From Ahrensia marina (lineage in GTDB: Bacteria; Pseudomonadota; Alphaproteobacteria; Rhizobiales; Rhizobiaceae): a stretch of 64,000 nucleotides of DNA. A program made the position numbers and the translations under genes. Each line of letters begins with the position of its first letter. Within the stretch, counting starts at the first letter, position 1. Location: assembly GCF_001293565.1 (NCBI RefSeq), contig NZ_JXMU01000002.1:124001-188000 (forward strand), in the 5' to 3' direction. The notes under the pieces were generated by a model, which saw only the letters and a program-made list of their open reading frames with translations, ran no database searches and had not been told where the DNA came from. Below, piece by piece: positions 9,686-18,604 of the stretch.

Positions 9686-10522
9686 ATGGATGAAAAATTG
9701 TCGACTGCTGAAAGCGAATTCAGTTATCAGGAAGACTTGGAGCTCATTGTCAAAATTGCCCAACATGCAGGCAACTTGGCATTGCCATATTTTCATGGCG
9801 ATAAACAGCTTAATGTTCAGATGAAAGCAGGGGACTCGCCGGTCAGTGCCGCTGATTATGCTGTCAACGCTTACCTTGAAGAACATTTAAAAGCCGCCCG
9901 CCCTGATTATGGCTGGCTCTCCGAAGAAACACTGGATGCTGATAAATCTGTTCGGCTAGCTTCAAAACGCACATTCATAGTTGACCCTATAGATGGCACG
10001 CGCGGCTTCATTAACGGGTCAAAGGTTTGGTGTGTATCGGTCGGGATTGTTGAAGATGGCCGACCGGTCGTCGGCGTACTTGTCTGCCCGGCATGTGACG
10101 AAACCTACACGGCAATTTTAGGCGGCGGCGCAGAGCTGAATGGCAAGACAATCAAGATAGAAGCTGAACTGCCTGAAAAAAGTGCTCTCATTATTGGCGG
10201 TGCGCGTGTTTTCATTGATGCAATGGACGCTAAGACCACCGATTTTTATAAACGTCATCCGCATGTGCCTTCACTTGCCTATCGTGTTGCGATGGTGGCG
10301 ACCGGCAAGATGGCTGCCACATATATCAAGCCAAATGCGCATGATTGGGATATCGCTGCGGCGGATTTGATTTTGCATGAAGCCGGCGGTGTATTGCTGG
10401 ATGCCAAAGGCGAGCGCTTTGTCTTGAACCAAATTAATCCTAAAAAGCCTGTCATGATTGCTTGCCATCCGAAATTGGCAAAAGACATGCTAAGTATTGT
10501 CGCCGAAACACCGTTCGGTTAG
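9686..10522 (+). CDS. cysQ: Inositol-monophosphatase-family 3'(2'),5'-bisphosphate nucleotidase (CysQ-like)
   Basis: Mg-dependent, Li-sensitive phosphatase family. The metal-binding signature DPIDGTRGFI is present, with the upstream Glu of the SEE motif (WLSEE) and the second family motif WDIAAADLILHEAGG. In sulfate assimilation CysQ hydrolyses 3'-phosphoadenosine 5'-phosphate to AMP; the substrate is assigned by similarity and rhizobial gene order only. Length (278 residues) is typical. The gene starts 2 bases after pmbA and precedes DUF4170, an order I recall as conserved in Hyphomicrobiales. Confidence 0.87.
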   Translation: MDEKLSTAESEFSYQEDLELIVKIAQHAGNLALPYFHGDKQLNVQMKAGDSPVSAADYAVNAYLEEHLKAARPDYGWLSEETLDADKSVRLASKRTFIVDPIDGTRGFINGSKVWCVSVGIVEDGRPVVGVLVCPACDETYTAILGGGAELNGKTIKIEAELPEKSALIIGGARVFIDAMDAKTTDFYKRHPHVPSLAYRVAMVATGKMAATYIKPNAHDWDIAAADLILHEAGGVLLDAKGERFVLNQINPKKPVMIACHPKLAKDMLSIVAETPFG

Positions 10523-10556
10523 AGCACAATCACAATTTTAATGTATGAGGTTTTAA

Positions 10557-10796
10557 ATGAGCGAAGATGCAACAGAAAAGCAGCTTCTTCATCTGGTGAT
10601 CGGTGGAGAGCTAACATCCCTTGAAGGCAAAACATTCCGTGATCTGGATGCGCTGGATATTGTTGGTGTTTACCCCAACTACGAAACGGCGGTCGCCGCT
10701 TGGAAATCCAAAGCTCAGCAAACCGTTGATAATGCCCATATGCGTTACTTTGTTGTCCACCTGCATCGTTTGCTGGATCCGCAAGGCGATAAATAA
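10557..10796 (+). CDS. DUF4170 small protein
   Basis: A 79-residue soluble protein of the DUF4170 family. It includes GGELTSLEGKTFRDLDALD and VGVYPNYETAVAAWKSKAQ, and ends with a conserved HLHRLLDP. Function unknown. GAGG lies eight bases before the ATG. It sits between cysQ and waaA, its usual position in related genomes, which hints at a link with lipid A/Kdo synthesis or sulfur metabolism without proving one. Confidence 0.88.
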   Translation: MSEDATEKQLLHLVIGGELTSLEGKTFRDLDALDIVGVYPNYETAVAAWKSKAQQTVDNAHMRYFVVHLHRLLDPQGDK

Positions 10797-10983
10797 GCCT
10801 TTAATGCGAACATAAGATTGCCGCGATTCTAATTTATGCAGCATTCTTACATCAAGTGCGGGTCCGCCTGCTTGACGGGGCCTGCACCGGCAAATTAAAC
10901 ACGTTCATCGCAAAAATTGAAATTATATCGCGATTTGTAACAATGCGTGTAAAAACGGGATAATATTAGTTTGGCTATTGGTA

Positions 10984-12357
10984 ATGAGTGAGCGGTGGGC
11001 GCGTGCTGCACTGCAGACTTACCGTTGGGTGGGGCTCGCTGCATATCCATTTATTGGTGCTTATGTCGCACTGCGTGCTTCACGCGGTAAAGAGCAGCAT
11101 GCGCGGCGTCATGAGCGCTACGGCAAGCCGTCTTTGCCCAAGCCTGAAGGGCCGTTGGTTTGGATACATGCGGTCAGTGTCGGTGAGACCAATGCTGTTC
11201 TCGGCTTGATCGAACGCATGTTGTCTAAAGGCATCAATATTGTGCTCACTACAGGCACAACCACTTCTGCAGCACTTGTACGCGAACGTTTGGGTAACAA
11301 AGTCATCCACCAATATGTGCCGCTTGATCTAAAGCCGGCGGTGAGCCGTTTTTTAAATTATTGGAAGCCCGATGCTGCAATCTTCGCCGAGTCCGAAGTG
11401 TGGCCAATGACGATCTTGGAACTTGGCGCGCGGCGTATACCGCAAATCTTGATTAACGGTCGCATGTCCGACCGCTCTTTTAACCGCTGGAAAAAACGAT
11501 CAGCTTTGGCCGATTCTTTGTTTGAGAATTTTCATCATGTCGCAGCCCAGACAGAGCGCGATGCGGAGCGTTTTCGTGAGTTGGGTGCCCGTCCTGTAAC
11601 CGTTACAGGCAATCTTAAGGCCGATGTGAGAATTCCCGCTGTTGATAGTGAAACCAAATCACAGTTGGAGCAGGCAATTGCAAACCGCCCCGTGTGGGCC
11701 GCAGTTTCCACCCATGACGGAGAAGAAAAGGTCGCAGCGCGTGTCCACCGTGCATTAAAAAAGCACTGGCCGGAACTGTTGACGATCATTGTGCCGCGTC
11801 ATCCCAAACGCAGCGCCGATATTCAAAAAATGCTGGATGAATATGGTTTATCTGTCGCCGTCCGTTCGACCGATAAAATGCCAAACGCAAAGACAGATAT
11901 TTTTCTTGGCGACACCATTGGTGAAATGGGGCTTTACTTGCGAATGGCAAGTGTCGCTTTCGTTGGTAAGTCGTTGAAAGGTGAAGGCGGCCAAAACCCG
12001 CTGGAACCAGCCGTTCTTGATACAGCAATATTATCAGGCCCAAATGTTTCGGCATTTGATGAAGCCTATAAAAAGTTGATTGAAGCACGCGGTGCCCGTT
12101 TTGTAGAAGACGAAATTTCACTTGCTAAAGCCGTCTATAAATTGTTGCAGAATGACAAATTGCGAAATGCGATGGCGATGTCCGCGGCGCGTGTCGTTAG
12201 CAATATGGAAGGTGCACTTGACGATACATGGGATATGCTTGGCCCCTATATTCAACCGCTCATTGTGAATGCAAAACTTGGTAATGCATATCAAATGATG
12301 GATGATGAAGACGGCAACGGAACACAGGTCGGGAAAAAGCGCATTGGCTGGAAATGA
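10984..12357 (+). CDS. waaA: 3-deoxy-D-manno-octulosonic acid (Kdo) transferase
   Basis: Membrane-associated glycosyltransferase (GT30) that moves Kdo from CMP-Kdo onto lipid IVA in the inner-core LPS pathway. An N-terminal hydrophobic anchor is followed by the family motif WIHAVSVGETNAV (with the catalytic-base Glu), TTGTTTSA, AESEVWPM and the C-terminal GGQNPLEPA CMP-sugar site. The frame is open from TTG 10978 but ATG 10984 is the better start (457 residues). The 187-base gap upstream probably holds the promoter. It overlaps lpxK, the next enzyme set of the same pathway. Confidence 0.95.
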   Translation: MSERWARAALQTYRWVGLAAYPFIGAYVALRASRGKEQHARRHERYGKPSLPKPEGPLVWIHAVSVGETNAVLGLIERMLSKGINIVLTTGTTTSAALVRERLGNKVIHQYVPLDLKPAVSRFLNYWKPDAAIFAESEVWPMTILELGARRIPQILINGRMSDRSFNRWKKRSALADSLFENFHHVAAQTERDAERFRELGARPVTVTGNLKADVRIPAVDSETKSQLEQAIANRPVWAAVSTHDGEEKVAARVHRALKKHWPELLTIIVPRHPKRSADIQKMLDEYGLSVAVRSTDKMPNAKTDIFLGDTIGEMGLYLRMASVAFVGKSLKGEGGQNPLEPAVLDTAILSGPNVSAFDEAYKKLIEARGARFVEDEISLAKAVYKLLQNDKLRNAMAMSAARVVSNMEGALDDTWDMLGPYIQPLIVNAKLGNAYQMMDDEDGNGTQVGKKRIGWK

Positions 12358-13384
12358 AACACCTCCGTTCTGGTATGATGCCCCCGGTGTAAAGTCGCTT
12401 TTAGCCAGCCCAGTCAGCCAGCTTTATGCATATATTGCGCGCAGGCGCATGGACAAAGCGCAGCCGAAGCGGGTTCTCGCGCCGGTTCTTTGTATCGGAA
12501 ATCTAACGGTCGGTGGTACAGGCAAAACACCTACCGCAATTGCAATCGCAAAGGCTGCAATTAAACACAAATACCGTCCGGGTTTTGTTAGCCGAGGCTA
12601 TGGCGGTATTCATGTTCGTTCGCACTTGGTTGACCCGCAAAACGATACTGCGACAGCCGTCGGCGATGAACCCTTGTTGCTTGCCCGATATGCACCCACG
12701 ATTGTCGGACATAACAGAGCAACAAGTGCGCAGAACCTGATTGATCAGGGTTGTGATTTCATTATCATGGATGACGGCTTTCAAAGCCGGACACTGCACT
12801 ATGATTATGCACTGATAACGTTGGATGCGCGGCGCGGCATTGGCAATGGATCGGTCATTCCCGGTGGTCCTCTGCGTGCGCCATTAATTGATCAGATACG
12901 ATGGGCAACAGCGATCTTGCGCATTGGCGATGGCGATAGGGGCGACCGGGTTATTCGCGCAGCATCGCGCGCTGCAAAGCCGATCATGCATGGCCATCTC
13001 GAACCGGCAAATGTGAGAGAGATTTCAGGAAAACAGGTGCTGGCCTTTGCCGGTATCGGAGATCCGACAAAGTTTTATGAAACGCTCAAAAAATATGGCT
13101 GTTATCTTGCTGATACGCATTCATTTGCCGATCATCATGTTTACACGCACAATGAGGCACGTCAGTTGCTGGAAAAAGCGAGCTCTGAAGGATTGGAGCT
13201 CGTAACAACAGAGAAAGATGCCGTCCGGCTAACGCATATTGAAGGCCCGTTGGCTGAACTAAAAGAACGCACGCATGTGCTTCCTGTTTCGCTCGTTTTC
13301 GAAACCAAAACAGATGCCGATAGCATTATCATGGAAACCGCGGAAAAATACCATCAAGCGCGTATCAAGAACGGCTCTATCTGA
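12302..13384 (+). CDS. lpxK: Tetraacyldisaccharide 4'-kinase
   Basis: ATP-dependent kinase that phosphorylates the 4' position of the lipid A disaccharide to give lipid IVA, at the inner face of the inner membrane. It shows the family P-loop GNLTVGGTGKTPTA, then SRGYGG, VGDEPLL and MDDGFQSR. The start is uncertain: ATG 12302 or 12305 would overlap waaA by about 55 bases, whereas homologs begin just before the PPFW motif, which fits TTG 12344 (GGGAA 8 bases upstream, overlap 14 bases). The 3' end overlaps the convergent DUF2093 gene by 8 bases. Confidence 0.95.
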   Translation: MMKTATEHRSGKSALAGNETPPFWYDAPGVKSLLASPVSQLYAYIARRRMDKAQPKRVLAPVLCIGNLTVGGTGKTPTAIAIAKAAIKHKYRPGFVSRGYGGIHVRSHLVDPQNDTATAVGDEPLLLARYAPTIVGHNRATSAQNLIDQGCDFIIMDDGFQSRTLHYDYALITLDARRGIGNGSVIPGGPLRAPLIDQIRWATAILRIGDGDRGDRVIRAASRAAKPIMHGHLEPANVREISGKQVLAFAGIGDPTKFYETLKKYGCYLADTHSFADHHVYTHNEARQLLEKASSEGLELVTTEKDAVRLTHIEGPLAELKERTHVLPVSLVFETKTDADSIIMETAEKYHQARIKNGSI

Positions 13385-13592
13385 CGCTGGCTGTTTTTTC
13401 CGCTTCAAGGGAAGCATTGACATCGATATATGCTTCTTGGCGCGCGACTGACCAATATTTCAGTTCTTCAATAGAAATGGGTTTGCCTGTAATGGCACAT
13501 TTAACAAATGTACCCGGCTTGATCACACGAAAATCAGCGTCCAGATATTTGATCTTGGCTTCACTCGCGCTGGGTAGATCATGAATGTTCAT
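13377..13592 (-). CDS. DUF2093 small protein
   Basis: A 71-residue protein of the DUF2093 family. It has KYLDADFRVIKPGTFVKCAI with a CAITGKPI turn and IEELKYWSVARQEAYID. Only one Cys is present, so it is not a zinc ribbon. Function unknown. It is convergent with lpxK (8-base overlap) and lies upstream of nothing on its strand before mutL ends, about 105 bases away; lpxK-DUF2093-mutL is an order I recall from rhizobia. Confidence 0.87.
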   Translation of the reverse strand: MNIHDLPSASEAKIKYLDADFRVIKPGTFVKCAITGKPISIEELKYWSVARQEAYIDVNASLEAEKTASVR

Positions 13593-13697
13593 TGTGTCTT
13601 CCTATTTCGACGGCCTGATGCCTGATTATAGTCGTGCGCAAATTGAGCTTTGAAGGGTTCTGCTTTGTCCATTGTAATGGATCAGGCCGGTATGCGT

Positions 13698-15548
13698 CTA
13701 GCGGCGGCCAAACAGTTTTTCCATATCAGCTAACTGCAGTTCGATAAATGTCGGTCTTCCGTGATTGCATGTGCTTGATCCTGGCGTTGCTTCCATCTGC
13801 CTTAACAGGGCATTCATCTCTTCATTGCGCATACGCCGTCCGGCCCGTACAGAGCCGTGACAAGCCATAGTTGAGGCAACTTTTTCAATCATGTCTTTGA
13901 GCCGCAACGTTCCGTCAGACTGGCCGCTTTCGAGGATATCGCCTGCCAGATCGCGAACAAGATTATGTGTATCCGTGTCGCCAAGAATAGCGGGCGTGCC
14001 GCGAACAGCTACCGCACCGGGACCGAAACTTTCCACCAGCAGCCCGAACCGTTCAAGTTCACCGCTCATCGCCAGCAGAGCTTCTGATTCATCTGCATTC
14101 AGGTCAATAATATCAGGCACCAGCAACATCTGGCTGGGCATAACGCGCTCCGATAGAGCTTTCTTCAGAGATTCAAATACCAGCCGCTCATGGGCAGCAT
14201 GCTGATCGACGATGACAACTGATTTTTCGGTTTGGGAAACAATATAAGTATCGTGAATTTGTGCGCGCGCTGCGCCTAAAGGAAATTGTGAACTCACGCG
14301 CTGCGCTGCGGCATCCGTACTTCTTGGCGGTGTTTCCGCCAAATCACGCACGATTGGCGGCATGTCCGGCATATGTGATTGCTGGCCTTCGTGAAAGCTG
14401 TTTACAAAAGGGGTCGAAGACTCCGTTAAATCCGGCTCAACTGGTTTGTTCCAGCTTTGCTGACTTTCCGGATTATGCGGCGAATGAGGCGGAGCGCTAA
14501 AGCCCGGTTTAAAAGCACCGCTCATGGCACTTGCTGCTGACGTGGAAGCGCGCACCCCTTCTTGGGCAAGTGCGTGGCGAATACCGGACACAATAAGACC
14601 GCGTACAAGACCCGGATCGCGAAATCTGACATCAGCTTTGGCCGGATGAACATTCACGTCAACCAGCGCTGGGTCGATGTCGATGAACAAGACAACGACC
14701 GGAAAGCGATCACGAACCAACATATCGGAATATGCGCCACGCAGCGCACCGAGAATTTGTCGGTCTTTAATGGGGCGCCCGTTCACATAAGCATATTGAT
14801 GCGCTGCATTGCCGCGATGATAGGACGGCAGTGAAATGAGGCCCGTTATGGAAATACCGTCCCGTTCAACATTGAGCTCAATGCAGTTATCCGTGAATTC
14901 CTGACCCAGCACTTGGGCAATACGTTTCTTGCGGCCTGCGGAATCCGCGCTGCATTTTGGAAAATCAAGAATACGGCGTTCGGTACCTGATAGTGAGAAG
15001 CTCACCGCAGGCGCTGCCATGGCAATGCGGCGCACGACATCATTGATCGCTGTGCTTTCGGCACGCTCTGATTTCATAAATTTTAAGCGTGCAGGTGTCG
15101 CGTAAAACAAATCACGCACTTCAACGCGTGTACCGGGATTGCCTGCAGATGGTTTCGGGCCGGATACTGTACCGCCTTCAACATCAATGCGCGCGCCATC
15201 AGTGCCATTATGCTGGCGGGATATCATGGATAGTTTGGCAACGGATCCTATCGAAGGTAGGGCCTCGCCGCGAAAGCCAAGCGATGCAATGGCGTTAAGC
15301 CCATTTTCCATTTTGGACGTGCAATGACGGGAGATGGCAAGTTGCAAATCCTCACCTGTCATACCGTGCCCGTTATCGCTCACACTCATATAGGTTTTTC
15401 CGCCTGTGGCGGTTGAGATTTCTATACGTGTAGCGCCGGCGTCCAGAGCATTTTCAATAAGCTCTTTGATAACACTTGCAGGCCGCTCGACAACTTCGCC
15501 TGCAGCAATTTGATTGACTGTAATTTCATCGAGACGTCGAATATGCAT
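13698..15548 (-). CDS. mutL: DNA mismatch repair protein MutL
   Basis: Mismatch-repair mediator linking MutS to downstream nicking and excision. The N-terminal GHKL ATPase has all its motifs: ENALDAGAT, DNGHGM, GFRGEAL and GTRVEVRDLFYATPARLKF. A Pro/Ser-rich linker covers about residues 330-420, and the C-terminal dimerisation domain carries DQHAAHERLVFE, which matches the DQHA(x)2E(x)4E endonuclease motif. The protein is therefore predicted to have latent nicking activity, expected where Dam/MutH are absent. Length (616 residues) is normal. Confidence 0.97.
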   Translation of the reverse strand: MHIRRLDEITVNQIAAGEVVERPASVIKELIENALDAGATRIEISTATGGKTYMSVSDNGHGMTGEDLQLAISRHCTSKMENGLNAIASLGFRGEALPSIGSVAKLSMISRQHNGTDGARIDVEGGTVSGPKPSAGNPGTRVEVRDLFYATPARLKFMKSERAESTAINDVVRRIAMAAPAVSFSLSGTERRILDFPKCSADSAGRKKRIAQVLGQEFTDNCIELNVERDGISITGLISLPSYHRGNAAHQYAYVNGRPIKDRQILGALRGAYSDMLVRDRFPVVVLFIDIDPALVDVNVHPAKADVRFRDPGLVRGLIVSGIRHALAQEGVRASTSAASAMSGAFKPGFSAPPHSPHNPESQQSWNKPVEPDLTESSTPFVNSFHEGQQSHMPDMPPIVRDLAETPPRSTDAAAQRVSSQFPLGAARAQIHDTYIVSQTEKSVVIVDQHAAHERLVFESLKKALSERVMPSQMLLVPDIIDLNADESEALLAMSGELERFGLLVESFGPGAVAVRGTPAILGDTDTHNLVRDLAGDILESGQSDGTLRLKDMIEKVASTMACHGSVRAGRRMRNEEMNALLRQMEATPGSSTCNHGRPTFIELQLADMEKLFGRR

Positions 15549-15676
15549 AGCGTCTATATAGGTTAAATTGATAAGCGCTTAAACCGGTGTGTGATGATAT
15601 CAACTGCTTGCTAAAGACGTTGATTGCACATCCGGAGCGCACTATCATATGGCCACGAACAATGTTGGATTTTATT

Positions 15677-16024
15677 ATGAGTTTGCCTGCTGATTATCGA
15701 AAAATTGATGACGAAGTTGCGGTTTCGGGACAGATTTCGCCTGAACAGGTCGCCGACATTAAAGCGGCCGGATATAAATCCATCATCTGCAACCGGCCTG
15801 ACGGTGAGGCCGTGGACCAACCGAACTATGAATTGATCGAAGCAGCTGCCGTAGAAGCTGGGATTGCTATCCGTTTTATACCGGTCACGAAAATGGGCAT
15901 GACTCAGGAAAATATTGAAGATACGCGCACTGCGCTTGATGATCTCGAACGGCCTATTTACGCATATTGCCGCTCTGGTACCCGTTCAACCAATTTATAT
16001 GGCATGGCTATAAATCAGTCCTAA
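15677..16024 (+). CDS. TIGR01244/DUF442-type phosphatase-like protein
   Basis: Small protein-tyrosine-phosphatase-fold domain with the CRSGTRS active-site loop (Cx5R) near the C-terminus and the family start YRKIDDEVAVSGQISPEQ. In relatives this domain is fused to a metallo-beta-lactamase hydrolase (Blh) linked to sulfide oxidation; here it stands alone. The frame is open from 15587; ATG 15677 agrees with where homologs begin, ATG 15662 is an alternative, and neither has a strong ribosome-binding site. It is divergent from mutL. Substrate unknown. Confidence 0.82.
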   Translation: MSLPADYRKIDDEVAVSGQISPEQVADIKAAGYKSIICNRPDGEAVDQPNYELIEAAAVEAGIAIRFIPVTKMGMTQENIEDTRTALDDLERPIYAYCRSGTRSTNLYGMAINQS

Positions 16025-16027
16025 ATG

Positions 16028-16056
16028 TTAGAGCAAACGCGTTCGGATTGCTCTAA
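16028..16056. terminator. Palindrome between convergent genes
   Basis: Perfect 9-base arms (16028-16036 TTAGAGCAA, 16048-16056 TTGCTCTAA) around an 11-base CG-rich loop, overlapping the stop of the minus-strand PPC gene. It resembles the short AGAGCA-type intergenic palindromes of rhizobial genomes. A half copy (TTAGAGCA) follows cysQ at about 10519. Likely a bidirectional terminator or repeat element. Confidence 0.5.
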
Positions 16057-17015
16057 TAGCTTACATCGCGAACCTGACGCATCGTTGCCAGCACAGCCGG
16101 ATCTTTGACTTCCATTAAGTAGATCTCGGCTGTGATACATACCGGCGCATGACCTTTGATAAGGTAACCGCAAAATTCTGTGCCAGCTTCATCAACCAGA
16201 TTGGTCAAGATTGAGGCAGTCGGATGTCCGTTTTCGTTCGTCATAACCTCCCCGTGAAATGAGATTGCTTCTGTTCCCACGCTGGATATTTTTTGAATAT
16301 CTCCCCGCATACTAAGCGCTGGCGCATTAAGGCTGCCTAGCGAAGCGCTGATAATGGCGTTCTCGATGCCTTGGGACTGGCAAAAATTTTCGAGTGCGTT
16401 GGGTAAATCCTCATTGGGGTGCACACGAATAAAATATTCACGCCCATATTCGTCGCTTGTTTGAGGTGGAGCATGTTTATCAATTTCAAAAATTGCATGC
16501 AGCGTTTCTTCGCTTGCGCGCTTGGTTATGCTTGCACCAATAAAAACATTCATCTGCGCGCTGATAGGTTCGTCAATTATGCAGTCAGGCGAAAACAAAT
16601 GGCCACCCATTTCCGTCGGGCTGTCATCGCTTACAAAACGTGCATGGCAGTGAACAAAATGCGGCGCGTCTTCGGCAAAGCCAAATGAACATGTGCCCAT
16701 CAGAATTTCCTTTTCCGCTACATCGCGAATGAAAGTGTAATTGGCCGATTTTCCCTCGCGGGCAGGGCCGCCGGTGGTAAATCGTGTTCTGGAGAACTTT
16801 CCGCCATTGATAGAAGCTGTGCCGCACTCGCCGCCAAGGCTCTTTGCCGCCTTGATAACAGCATTATGCAAACTTTCTCCGGCCGGTAAAATGACGTGAT
16901 CAGAAATAACTTCGGCTATTTCAACATAATCAATGCGCGTTGGATTGATCGGCCCGGGATGGACCATGTGATACGCTTCAGGCAAATCCGCAAGAACCAT
17001 TTTCGATGCTGGCAT
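16053..17015 (-). CDS. Tandem PPC (DUF296) domain protein
   Basis: Two consecutive PPC/DUF296 domains: about residues 35-180, with FVHCHARFV and a GGH motif, and about 190-315, with FIRVHPNEDLPNALENF, ISASLGSLNAPAL, SFHGEVMTNENGH and CITAEIYLM. Single-domain versions occur in plant AT-hook proteins and in bacteria, where they bind a metal through His residues and have no settled function. No AT-hook or signal peptide is present. Its ATG overlaps the TAA of the acyl-CoA ligase gene (TAATG), so it is translationally coupled to ligase and thiolase and probably serves the same acyl-CoA pathway. Confidence 0.82.
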   Translation of the reverse strand: MPASKMVLADLPEAYHMVHPGPINPTRIDYVEIAEVISDHVILPAGESLHNAVIKAAKSLGGECGTASINGGKFSRTRFTTGGPAREGKSANYTFIRDVAEKEILMGTCSFGFAEDAPHFVHCHARFVSDDSPTEMGGHLFSPDCIIDEPISAQMNVFIGASITKRASEETLHAIFEIDKHAPPQTSDEYGREYFIRVHPNEDLPNALENFCQSQGIENAIISASLGSLNAPALSMRGDIQKISSVGTEAISFHGEVMTNENGHPTASILTNLVDEAGTEFCGYLIKGHAPVCITAEIYLMEVKDPAVLATMRQVRDVSY

Positions 17016-18604
17016 TACTGGATTTCCTTGATCAAGCCGTCGGCTAAAAGGAGCTCGCGAACACGGCGCTTTTCAATCTTTCCATAGCCGGATTTCGGTA
17101 ATTCATCACGAAAGACGATGAGTTTTGGCCGCTTGTAGCGTGCAATTTTATCATTGAACCAAGAGCGCAGTTCCGTTTCCGTGACGGTTGCACCGTTCGT
17201 CAATACAATGACTGCTGCACCGACTTCGCCCCAATCCGCGTCGGGAATGCCAACGATAGCAATTTCTGCGATGGCAGGGTGCTCCAGAAGCTTTTCTTCG
17301 ATTTCTCTCGGGTAAATATTTGATCCGCCGGAAATATACATGTCTGATTTTCGGCCTGTCAGATACACATAACCGGCATCATCCATATGCCCGATATCAC
17401 CGGTTAAGAACCATCCGTTTTGAAAGCTCTCATCATTTGCTTTCTGGTTGTTGTAGTATCCGGCAAATACGGCAGGACCGCGCACGCCAATCGCACCGGT
17501 TTGTCCTAATGGCAATTCATTTGCCTCTTCATCCAGAATAGCAATCTGCATGCCTGTGCGCGCATATCCGCATGTTCCAACGCGCATTTGCGTATCATCC
17601 AAATAATGCTCATTGGCTGGCAATATTGTAATCGCACCTGTGACTTCGCCAAGACCGAAATACTGAACAAGAACCGGCCCAAGTTTTTTCAAAGCTGTTT
17701 TTTGATCCTCGCGATACATCGGCGCGCCGGCATAAATCACATGCTTGAGGCTGGAATGGTCAAATGCATCCACGCTTGGGTGTTCAACCAGTCTTTTGGC
17801 GATTGTCGGCACGGTGAACATGTTGGTTACTTGATGCTTCTCAACCAACTGCCATAGTTCTTGCGGGTCAAGCCCGTCAAATGCTGTTAAAACCGTCTTC
17901 GCGCCGCGCGCAACTTGAACGAAATAGTGCAAACCGGCACCATGCGAGAGTGGCGCGACAACCAATGATGCATCCTGCGGTGACAGACCGGGCATCAGGT
18001 CGGCTGCATGATTTGTAAGCACGAATCCGAGCTGGCCATGTGTCAGGGCAGCACATTTAGGCGTGCCTGTCGTGCCGGAAGTAAAGAAGAACCAAGCTGG
18101 ATCATTATAGTCAACATGCGCCTCGTTGAAGGCACCGTGTTTCATATAGTCAGCAACAAGTGCTTCATAATTTCCACCAATGATGATCGGCTCGCTCTGC
18201 ATCTGTGACAGGTTGGAAAGCGCGGCAATATGATCGGGAAAATCCTGATTTCCGATGAAGTGTGTCGCGCCTGAAATCTCCGCCATTTGGGCAATCTCGG
18301 TTGCGTTGAGACGAAAATTTGTTGGAACCAGCACCGCACCTGTTTTGAACACGGCATACATCGTTTCTGCCATATCGAGGCAATTGTTGGAGTGCAGAAG
18401 AACGCGGTCGCCTTTTTTGACACCCATATCAGTGAGCGCGTATGCAATTGCATCAACTCGTGCATTCACCTGCTGCCAGCTACGCACATCCCCGGCGCGA
18501 ATAAGGGCGGGAGCGTCTTTTAAACGGCGCGCGGCTTGTGTCAAAAAATGCCCGATATTCATGACGGCATTGGTTTGACGCGTAATATTCAAATCCGTGG
18601 TCAT
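17015..18604 (-). CDS. AMP-forming acyl-CoA synthetase
   Basis: ANL-superfamily ligase that activates a carboxylic acid through an acyl-adenylate to its CoA thioester. The P-loop is FFFTSGTTGTPKCAALTH (residues about 172-189), followed by the Y/F-GxxE-type motif FGLGEVTGA, the adenylate-binding TGDIGHMDDAGY, the hinge GRKSDMYISGG and the C-terminal catalytic Lys in PKSGYGKIEKR. The length (529 residues) fits medium/long-chain or aromatic acid ligases; substrate is not readable. It is the middle gene of a three-gene operon, overlapping the thiolase stop by 4 bases and the PPC gene by 1. Confidence 0.92.
   Translation of the reverse strand: MTTDLNITRQTNAVMNIGHFLTQAARRLKDAPALIRAGDVRSWQQVNARVDAIAYALTDMGVKKGDRVLLHSNNCLDMAETMYAVFKTGAVLVPTNFRLNATEIAQMAEISGATHFIGNQDFPDHIAALSNLSQMQSEPIIIGGNYEALVADYMKHGAFNEAHVDYNDPAWFFFTSGTTGTPKCAALTHGQLGFVLTNHAADLMPGLSPQDASLVVAPLSHGAGLHYFVQVARGAKTVLTAFDGLDPQELWQLVEKHQVTNMFTVPTIAKRLVEHPSVDAFDHSSLKHVIYAGAPMYREDQKTALKKLGPVLVQYFGLGEVTGAITILPANEHYLDDTQMRVGTCGYARTGMQIAILDEEANELPLGQTGAIGVRGPAVFAGYYNNQKANDESFQNGWFLTGDIGHMDDAGYVYLTGRKSDMYISGGSNIYPREIEEKLLEHPAIAEIAIVGIPDADWGEVGAAVIVLTNGATVTETELRSWFNDKIARYKRPKLIVFRDELPKSGYGKIEKRRVRELLLADGLIKEIQ

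Noticed and set aside
10856-10887. Imperfect GTGCGGGTC/GGCCTGCAC stem in the DUF4170-waaA gap
   Set aside because: Contains two G-T pairs and a long loop, has no T-run, and the loop carries competing pairings.
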